From Pelosinus sp. IPA-1 (lineage in GTDB: Bacteria > Bacillota > Negativicutes > DSM-13327), in contig NZ_BSVC01000004.1 in NCBI RefSeq assembly GCF_030269905.1, positions 310,001 to 374,000 on the forward strand: a stretch of DNA of 64,000 nt, given 5' to 3'. Below the pieces are notes generated by a model, which was not told the origin of the DNA, searched no databases, and was given only the letters and a program-made list of their open reading frames with translations. Below, in pieces: positions 58,901-64,000 of the stretch (positions are counted from its first letter, which is position 1; every line of letters begins with the position of its first letter). The translations under genes were made by a program, and so were the position numbers.

Positions 58901-61900
58901 CAGTTACTGCAATCCCTTGCAGTGCCGTAATGGTTCCCTTGGTATTATCCAACTCACCAGCTTTAATTGTTACATTGCCGTTAGTCTGGATACTAGATGC
59001 ATTGGTGTTACTCATACTGGTAGTTGCCGTTATATCTAGTTTACCAGTACCAGCATGAATGATCTTGCTCTGACTACCCGTTACGGTATCCGCTTTTATC
59101 GTAAGATTGGTACCATTCGTCACAATAGAGCCACCGGTGTTATCTAGAGTCGTGGCTGCCGTTATATTTGTATCTGCGGTACCAAACTGGGTAATGTTAC
59201 TGCCAATGTTACTGATGGATTTCGCATTGATTGTAATTGCGTTCCCTTGGAGATTTGCAACATTTCCAGCAGTATCTTTGTCGTTACGTAATGCATTTGC
59301 AGTTTGTAATGTTATGGCTCCCGCTGCCTGCATTACTGCACCTGTATTATTTATGTCCCCTGTGGTAGCCGTCAGGTTGATATCTTTACCCGCTCCAGTC
59401 TTAGCACCTGTAAGATTGATATCTTGCGCTGTAACGTCTATGGTACCTGCCGCCAGATTTTTTCCTGTGGCTATTACGTTACCACTTGCCTGAAGGACAA
59501 GATTACCGCTAGTTCCCAAGGTTCCATCGCTTTGTACTCCTGCACCTAAGGTACCTGAAGATTGAATGGTTTGGGCTTCTACGGCAAGATTTCCATTAGA
59601 AGCAATTAATCCGCTATTATCGAGTGCTAAGGTATTGATCGTAAGGGTCGCGTCCTTATTTCCCATATACATCGTAGCGCCATTGGTATTATGGAGTACT
59701 TTATTTGCATTAATAGCTGCAGATTGGTTCGCTGTTATCACAGCCGTATTACCTGCATTGGATAAGGTATCGGCTTTAACGTTTAAATGATCCGCGAAGA
59801 TGGAACCACTGTTGGTTATATTCTTCGCAGCAATCGTAGTCGTACTGCCTGCCATCTTTCCTGAATTGGCAACATCCCCGGCTGCTGTTACCGTAAGATT
59901 TTCGTTACCAACCAGTGACGATCCACTACTATTAGTAACGTCTTTTACTTTCAGATTGATGTCTCTTACAGCAGCAATACTGCCTTGATTTAAAACAGTA
60001 TCTGCTATTATATTGATATCCCGATTTGCTTTAAGGTTACCACCGGTTCCTTGAGTCAAATGGTTCGTTACCGTAAGATTTACATCTTGTCCAGCAAGAA
60101 TAGTACCACCTGCTGTAATATCCCCTGCCTGGATGCCGATATCTTGTTTGGCTACTAAGCTCCCATCGGTATTATTAAAGGTATTTGCTTTTATGGCAAG
60201 GTTGGTTCCTGCTGAAATATTACCTTGTTGCGTGTTACTCACATTAGTGCCGAGTTGCCCCAAGGTAACATTTTGCTGAGCCTGAATATTCCCATTGGAG
60301 TTATCGATAGTCTGAGATATGTCCCCATTCACATTCCCCTGGGCAATGACCTTACCAGAGGTATTGACTAAAGATTGTGCCGTCAGGTTGATATCGCCGT
60401 TACCGCCAATCAGACCTGATTGGTTTTGTATGTCTTGGGTTGCAGTTACTTTTAACCCGCTAGTATCTAAACTAACAAGACGTCCTTTTTGATTGTCAAC
60501 GGATTGAGCAGTAACTTCCAATCCATTGTTTGCTTCTATAGAGCCTTGCTTATTACTTAATGTACCCTGTACATCGATGCGCACAGCATCCCCACTACTA
60601 GCAATGGTTCCGCTATCATTCACCAGTGTGCCCTGAGCATTAAGAGTAATCCCTTTTCCTACTATAGTTCCTTGGGTGTTATCAATGGAATGAGTGGTAA
60701 GTTTTAACTGCCCATTAGTAGCTAACTTACCAGCATTATTGCTGATATCACCTGCTGTTTGTACGGATAAGGTACCAGCACCAGCATGTTGAATTTGTCC
60801 CTGACTGTTTAATAAGGAATTGGCTTGCATGGTAAGAGAGTCACCATTAGTACTAATGGTTCCAGTCGTGTTGTCGATACTATTTACAGCAGAAATTGTA
60901 GTGGTCTCTTGTCCGATCTGTGACAAGTTTCCACTTTTATTACTAATAGAGCCCCCATTCAGAGTCACTTTCCCTGCATTAATCGTACCATTATCGTTAC
61001 GGATAACGCCTTGCGCGTTCATATTTAACGTTCCGCCGACTTGCATTGTTCCACTGTTATGATTAATATCACCAGTGGTTGACGTGATGTTGGCATTACC
61101 GCCAGTATAGGTCTGACTACTTGCTAGATTAATTTCCGCTCCATTTACAGTGAGATTGCCTGCAGCCATATTTTTGCCTTGCGCACTAATTGTTCCATTA
61201 GCATGTAAGGTAAGATCGCCTGCGGTGCCTAGTGTGCCGTCAGTTTTGACTCCAGCCCCCAGGGTGCCAGTTGAAGTTATGCTTTGGGCACTTAGGGTGG
61301 TATTTTGCCCTGCAACTAAGGTACCGCTATTTTGTAGATTTCCTTGAGTGGTAATATTGGTATTTCCCTGAGCATAGAGCGTGTTCTGATTAGTAACATC
61401 GCCCACTGCAGCGACTTGGATGTTGCCAGTTGCTGATGTGCTGCCTGCCAGTAGAACTTTCCCAGCACTCGTTATGGTTACATCTCCGGCTTGGGCTGCT
61501 ATGGTTCCTTTACTGTTTACGCCTACTCCATTTTCCGTACCTACGAGGTAAATCTTCTGCGCATACATACCGCCTAGTTGTCCTACATCAACGGCTACTT
61601 GTGGAGTATTGGTATCACCCGAGATTATATCAGTATGTAAGGTGTTGTAGTTTACCTGGTTACTACCTGCAACGACGTTTAGATTCTTGGCCCACACTCC
61701 TGCATTGACGGCTACCGAACGGCTAATGAGATCGACCTGATCTACATCGCTAGTATTCATGCCCGCACCTTGTATGGAAATCTGCCCACCTGTAACACGG
61801 AAGGCATCTAGGCTACCACTGCCCCCAAATACAGGAGTACCAGTTGTGAGTACGGCACGACTGGTGTTGATAAAACCAAAACCATCACCGTAGATGCCGT

Positions 61901-62357
61901 TCGGATTGGCAATGATGACTTCGGCTCTTTGTCCCGCTACTTCCGTATAACCACGCAAGTAACTTGGATTGTTACTGGTGACTTCGTTGAGAATAATACG
62001 GGCTGGTCCGTTAACCAGATTGGGATTACCTGTAATATACCCAGCTAGTTGTGTCTGGGTAATAAGTTTAGAATTATTCAGAATGAGCCCTTTAGGATCT
62101 ACATTAAAATTCTGGTAGAGATTGTGAGATACACCTGCTACTGAAGGGCCAGCAATCTGCACGACTGGTAAACCATTGGCAGTCGTTTGTACGATGGGTG
62201 TCTTTGACACCGGGGCCTTAGGATCGGCAACGACTTCCGCTGAGGCAATAATCGGTTGCGTCATGTAGAGCAGAAGCATACTCCAGGCAACTAGCTTTCT
62301 CCGCCAGGTAGGCTTCGTATAAAAAGTATAGGATTCACGCTTAGGTGATGATGCCAT
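52914..62357 (-). CDS. cdiA: CdiA/FHA-type two-partner-secretion exoprotein with C-terminal toxin
   Basis: 3147 residues, AGGAGG before the ATG at 62357. Extended signal peptide (about 41 residues, cleavage near IIASA), then the TPS secretion domain (45-260) with VIIANPNGIYGDGFGF, the NPNGI-type motif for TpsB recognition. Long FHA repeats follow, including a tandem duplication of about 570 residues (about 364-940 and 940-1510, each starting GTLGAGV). An FHA-2 region (about 2100-2750) includes ASKQDTDDYTAKNK. Pretoxin part: VALHALVGGIMSQLTGNGFG and ELSNITDPALRQWASYI. Toxin end: GGNEAAQEFFNYITQGCED, DGTKVTYREVSKSEDGSP and KSQKIHFVD, a compact sheet of the BECR RNase kind (inference). Cell-surface filament for contact-dependent inhibition. 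Confidence 0.9.
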   Translation of the reverse strand: MASSPKRESYTFYTKPTWRRKLVAWSMLLLYMTQPIIASAEVVADPKAPVSKTPIVQTTANGLPVVQIAGPSVAGVSHNLYQNFNVDPKGLILNNSKLITQTQLAGYITGNPNLVNGPARIILNEVTSNNPSYLRGYTEVAGQRAEVIIANPNGIYGDGFGFINTSRAVLTTGTPVFGGSGSLDAFRVTGGQISIQGAGMNTSDVDQVDLISRSVAVNAGVWAKNLNVVAGSNQVNYNTLHTDIISGDTNTPQVAVDVGQLGGMYAQKIYLVGTENGVGVNSKGTIAAQAGDVTITSAGKVLLAGSTSATGNIQVAAVGDVTNQNTLYAQGNTNITTQGNLQNSGTLVAGQNTTLSAQSITSTGTLGAGVKTDGTLGTAGDLTLHANGTISAQGKNMAAGNLTVNGAEINLASSQTYTGGNANITSTTGDINHNSGTMQVGGTLNMNAQGVIRNDNGTINAGKVTLNGGSISNKSGNLSQIGQETTTISAVNSIDNTTGTISTNGDSLTMQANSLLNSQGQIQHAGAGTLSVQTAGDISNNAGKLATNGQLKLTTHSIDNTQGTIVGKGITLNAQGTLVNDSGTIASSGDAVRIDVQGTLSNKQGSIEANNGLEVTAQSVDNQKGRLVSLDTSGLKVTATQDIQNQSGLIGGNGDINLTAQSLVNTSGKVIAQGNVNGDISQTIDNSNGNIQAQQNVTLGQLGTNVSNTQQGNISAGTNLAIKANTFNNTDGSLVAKQDIGIQAGDITAGGTILAGQDVNLTVTNHLTQGTGGNLKANRDINIIADTVLNQGSIAAVRDINLKVKDVTNSSGSSLVGNENLTVTAAGDVANSGKMAGSTTTIAAKNITNSGSIFADHLNVKADTLSNAGNTAVITANQSAAINANKVLHNTNGATMYMGNKDATLTINTLALDNSGLIASNGNLAVEAQTIQSSGTLGAGVQSDGTLGTSGNLVLQASGNVIATGKNLAAGTIDVTAQDINLTGAKTGAGKDINLTATTGDINNTGAVMQAAGAITLQTANALRNDKDTAGNVANLQGNAITINAKSISNIGSNITQFGTADTNITAATTLDNTGGSIVTNGTNLTIKADTVTGSQSKIIHAGTGKLDITATTSMSNTNASSIQTNGNVTIKAGELDNTKGTITALQGIAVTGNTLTNQQGVLATSKEVSITLQNGLNNQKGIVEAGKGLSIQAQSIDNNSGSISSLDASGMTVTAAQGIDNTAGRIGGNGDVNLTAQSLNNTTGKVLSQGSINADISQIINNTSGTMAARQNVTIGRTGTNIVNATQGSITAGGNLTAQANTLSNTGGTMAANTDVAVTATTINGTGNVTAGQDVTLTVNGDFINSADSNVKANRDVNLTAANVTNLGNLAAVGNLNINANNITNQTNANLQGGTALTIVATGDINNSGTMEGNTATISAKNITNTGSVFGDNITMTADTISNHDNAAVIAATKNINLYAKTSLENKDDATIYSMGNINIAGSKNQDVNGEYMDKTSSILNQSATIEADGNIGIYADTLTNKMREYEKKETVVSETKYGSDVTMQANDGYNYEYGNNNYYFISDFTSTGSASAVKQIGGKIWTGSNWGQFNGEDFTIIGVMAETVTEASIIPKSSIGKIMSGANMKLRIGTINNDMAWILANGTLNQVGTVNNTAVGNTRITTQHLVHADKLYVYVSEGEGAGVNINRYLENYFPIDNAYKSYSAGFAGKSYYETTTEQIPGGTSSLFGGGQQVTIQGNVNNTTVAATNIPVNTVNNITSSGSTLGTDTVKNNNTNDHTTAIQPTSGINAVTTSSVPTNNLQTLLPSGKTPVVPVKQTVDDSKFTVPTNGMFTTHQEPNSKYLVETNPRFASYGSFISSDYVLKQLGVDPANTMKRLGDGFYEEKLVREQVSDLTGRYYLNNYSSSEQQYKALMDNGVTYAKQFNLQVGVALTSEQMNQLTSDMVWMVEKEVNGQKVLVPEVYLSKAGNIDLKANGAVISANKVTIENSDYVNNAGMIKATEGVDIHAVDIANYGGTIDGGKSTTLNAMQDLVNIGGKIKGDKIDLTAGNDFKNETISFTSTLPFMTKTTVGNIASINAGDSLTINAKNVSITGAEVNATKDVTINAKGNIVVDSIQERDRLAAGKQLDDTVSNVVSSIKAGNNVSITSTGDTTLKGAQITADNALDLTAGGNINITAVKDETIHDKTVDISHGWKRTRTDDETVIGSTLQGGNEVTIKTTTTLPDGTKVADSDNRGNITISGSTIRIADDKETKADDSDMRLVGARADDSDMHPKGNAIATEDKKNPTVENQVTSTTSSKNKTVTISADKNVTIENVTEKHESLVVSHTQKSGFLSSTTKDTMDHALINEVKGSTISGDTVAITSGNDLTVKGSNVVGTNDVTLDAAKDVNITSAAETGIDDHYSYTKKSGLFSGGGLGFTVGSQSTKTTTNEQTLDQVGSTIGSIDGNVTIKAGNKVDSAGTTLIAGKDLNITGKDVTIDNTINTVDSQSKYEFKQSGLTISLGGGIVDTGISAYNNLERSGQVEDDRLKALYDYKAAQDIKKLADSKGNLKANVGINVSIGSSQMTSEQTSHTETVNTSNMNAGDNVTIKATEGDVNLKGTKINAEDIKLDAAKDINIDSAENKNQTTSKTSSSSVSVGGTIGVGFNASTSKGSSNEKENIMTNTGSVINASGTLTLNSGKDTNIIGSQVSGDNVVADIKGDLNIASKQDTDDYTAKNKNIGIGVSGGPKGGTTGSINQGKTDSTYASVTEQAGIFAGKDGFNITVGKNTDLKGAVISSDATPDKNKISTDTLTYSDIQNKAEYSSSSIGANYDSRPTSKYNEHGLTPNVGIPSSGDASSTTKSAISPGTIEIRSNPNQDISGLSRDTINSLNTLGKIFDKQTVKERQELAGLFGEIAFEEIHKISEKNGWNDGDPQKVALHALVGGIMSQLTGNGFGSGAVGAGFSEFIQKELSNITDPALRQWASYIISTATTGTVGGVTALYGTKYNDVLTVPRAIASAFLLARMGQEALTQLLLKYGVEKITQLSAEAYVKFIVEAHTIINSIKFRVGDNGYFGDEGQSGSSRVRNMTGGNEAAQEFFNYITQGCEDTEVIYPNGATVRTLQDGTKVTYREVSKSEDGSPAVDINAGTTYKSQKIHFVD

Positions 62358-62409
62358 TGATAAACCTCCTTGAATTTACTTTACTCGTTAATTAGTAAGT
62401 CTTTCTTTT

Positions 62410-64000
62410 TTACAGTTGGTAAGTCAGTTGAAACCCGAGAGAATAAGGACTTGTCTGAAATCCTTTTGGTTTATAAAGAGGCCAGCTGGTAAAAATATCA
62501 TAGTAGATTTTCCCTTCGTTTCCCCGAATACCAAGAGCAGCACCTGCTAGTTTCTTCCCTAACAGCCATTGGGTTCCAGGACCGCTCACTTGTCCATAAT
62601 CTAGTCCAACATATGCTTCTTTTCCTTGAGCTACAGACATGCTCCATTCATTCCGTATGTAAAAGCCTTTTTCGGCTAATAAGGTTTGTTCGCCATCAAA
62701 GCCTCGAACGGTATAACGGTTGCCAATACTGAAATAATCGGCAGTATATAGTAAATCTTTGGTGTATTGCCCGCTGAAGGTAAAGGAATATTTACCTTCT
62801 ACGTTGCTTATCTTCACGGGTTTAGTAACAGTAGTATCTAAGGTCCATATTTTGTAGCGGGTGGTCGGAGAATCTGAGGCAACATTTTCTATGTCTTCTT
62901 GGGCGTTAAACCAAGGTACACCCCAGCGGTGATTGAGTTGTACATCTAGCACCGTTTTCCCATAGTACTGCCGATGATTTATGCCGATTTCATCTGCAGT
63001 GACATTCTTACGCTGAGATTCAATTTCAGTGTCTTCAATAAAGCTTTTGCTATGTTTCTTGATGACACCAAACTGTAGGCTTGTCTTACTTTGTTGGTCA
63101 CGATGAATAAGTCGTTGCATCTTGAACTCCGTTGTATCGCTTTTTCCTGAAGAGAGAAATGTTTGATTCACTCCTTGTATGGTTTGATGATAGTTATAGG
63201 AGCTGCCGGATAAAGTAAAAGTCCAATAACCATAAGGCATTGAAAATTGATAGCTATTTCCCCGCGTACCGTATTGATTTTCTTCTTGTTGTGCGTCTTT
63301 ATTGAAAGATACGTAGAAAAGATCATTGACTCCGAATAGGTTATCAAAAGATAAAGACGTTGATGCTTGCAGTTTACCAGTAGCTTCAGTGCCGGAGTCG
63401 TCTAAGGAAAGAGTCATTCGAAAAGGATTACTGGATTTAATAGTAATAAGAACATCACTTTCACCCAGTTTGTTTCCTGGCGAAATTTTCATGTCTGCAT
63501 CTTGGGATGGAACTCTTTTAATTTGCTCTAAGCCTTGTTCTAAGTCTCGAAGATTTAGAATGTTTCCTGGACGAGTAGGAAATGCGGTGTACCAATTCGC
63601 ACGGCTCCCTGAATTTACTATGCGAATATCGTGAATGATGCCAGGAATGAGCGTGAGTTTTAGAGTACCAGAAGAAAGATCCTGTTCTGGTATAACGATT
63701 CGTGTTGTGGTATAGCCACGAGCAATCAAGGTATTGGTTAGGCGCTTGACGATGAGATTTAGGCCTTCCTTACCAATTTTCTGATCCTGGTATTGATTCA
63801 ACATATCTTGTAACCAGGAAAATTGATCCGCCCTCTCTCCACCTAATTCAAGGGTATGGATGAGGAAGCTAATGTCTTCCACTGGTAGGATTGTCCCTTC
63901 CGTTATTGTTACTTTAGGCTGGAGGAACGTATCTTTAGACTGTTCTCGATTACGTCTCTCCTCCGCTTCTTGCTGGTTACGGTGGCGAAGTTCTTCTTGT
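62410..64000 (-). CDS. cdiB: CdiB/ShlB-type outer-membrane transporter (5' end outside window)
   Basis: The frame is open to the right edge; about 530 residues are visible. From 64000 it starts with a glutamine/arginine-rich stretch (QEELRHRNQQEAEERRNREQ), then PKVTITEGTILPVEDI and one to two POTRA-type modules (IVKRLTNTLIARGYTTTRIV, GIIHDIRIVNSG). A 16-strand beta-barrel follows, containing the L6 motif (TVRGFDGE) that is diagnostic of the Omp85/TpsB family. The C-terminal end is GFQLTYQL. It secretes the CdiA protein across the outer membrane. 52 bases separate it from cdiA on the same strand, so they are cotranscribed. It shows that the host has an outer membrane. Confidence 0.92.
   Translation of the reverse strand, partial: QEELRHRNQQEAEERRNREQSKDTFLQPKVTITEGTILPVEDISFLIHTLELGGERADQFSWLQDMLNQYQDQKIGKEGLNLIVKRLTNTLIARGYTTTRIVIPEQDLSSGTLKLTLIPGIIHDIRIVNSGSRANWYTAFPTRPGNILNLRDLEQGLEQIKRVPSQDADMKISPGNKLGESDVLITIKSSNPFRMTLSLDDSGTEATGKLQASTSLSFDNLFGVNDLFYVSFNKDAQQEENQYGTRGNSYQFSMPYGYWTFTLSGSSYNYHQTIQGVNQTFLSSGKSDTTEFKMQRLIHRDQQSKTSLQFGVIKKHSKSFIEDTEIESQRKNVTADEIGINHRQYYGKTVLDVQLNHRWGVPWFNAQEDIENVASDSPTTRYKIWTLDTTVTKPVKISNVEGKYSFTFSGQYTKDLLYTADYFSIGNRYTVRGFDGEQTLLAEKGFYIRNEWSMSVAQGKEAYVGLDYGQVSGPGTQWLLGKKLAGAALGIRGNEGKIYYDIFTSWPLYKPKGFQTSPYSLGFQLTYQL

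Noticed and set aside
52785-62357. Many plus-strand frames opposite the large minus-strand gene
   Set aside because: They are shadows of the FHA repeats; none has a ribosome site or family motif.
1-64000. Complete rRNA or tRNA genes, riboswitches and a CRISPR array
   Set aside because: None was found by reading for acceptor arms, conserved rRNA text, T-box or riboswitch cores; only the tRNA 3' remnant at 38.1 kb was seen.

Overview
The window reads as part of the chromosome of a low-GC, spore-forming, diderm Firmicute. A Negativicutes/Sporomusaceae member such as a Pelosinus relative fits best, but that is inference. The reasons are an AT-rich base composition with AGGAGG-type ribosome sites, a Spo0E-like sporulation phosphatase, and a complete outer-membrane two-partner secretion pair at the right end, which requires an outer membrane.

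Layout. 1-4.4 kb holds ordinary redox genes (XRE-methyltransferase fusion, aldo/keto reductase, old-yellow-enzyme) followed by the 3' end of a group II intron. 4.6-13 kb is a minus-strand array of small genes that look like polymorphic-toxin immunity genes (DUF7336, DUF7660, EF-Tu-like, SUFU, DUF2251 types). A fragment of an orphan toxin C-terminus is still visible inside it. 13-20 kb holds a decayed serine-recombinase element, tiny membrane proteins, Spo0E, frameshifted secreted proteins and a TPR protein. 21-26.4 kb is a sugar-use locus: GH31 glycosidase and MFS transporter, with a divergent AraC regulator. 26.8-30.4 kb is a second immunity array. It includes a decayed copy of part of the first array and an orphan CdiA-CT fragment whose stop overlaps the start of its small immunity gene (TAATG). 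30.6-32.7 kb has HAD, acetyltransferase and RpiR genes. 33.5-35.1 kb is a second copy of the recombinase-associated element. 35.5-52 kb is a patchwork of small genes, duplicated modules and gene fragments, including a GC-rich oxidoreductase operon at 46.5-48.2 kb and two copies of an FMN-reductase/HxlR pair. 52.3-64 kb is the two-partner secretion/contact-dependent inhibition locus, in order cdiB-like, 3147-residue cdiA-like, immunity gene, all on the minus strand.

How it fits together. The CDI locus and both immunity arrays are tied by shared noncoding DNA. Seven copies of one hairpin (arms GAGGTCAGYGGA/TCCRCTGACCTC around a TTTTACG-type loop) sit at gene 3' ends. One is directly after the immunity gene of the intact locus, five follow array genes, and one follows the HAD gene. 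A 160-bp stretch is nearly identical at 6.2 and 29.85 kb. The 30.3-kb orphan toxin begins with a stretch that also occurs in the FHA-2 region of the intact CdiA. The simplest reading is that the arrays are a dispersed store of orphan toxin/immunity cassettes derived from, or able to recombine with, the CDI locus. Two further repeat families (a GACACAGC hairpin with nine copies and a GATACGGTTCT repeat with about eight) mark the duplicated small-gene regions. Many genes here are truncated, frameshifted or chimeric, so much of the window is undergoing rearrangement and decay.
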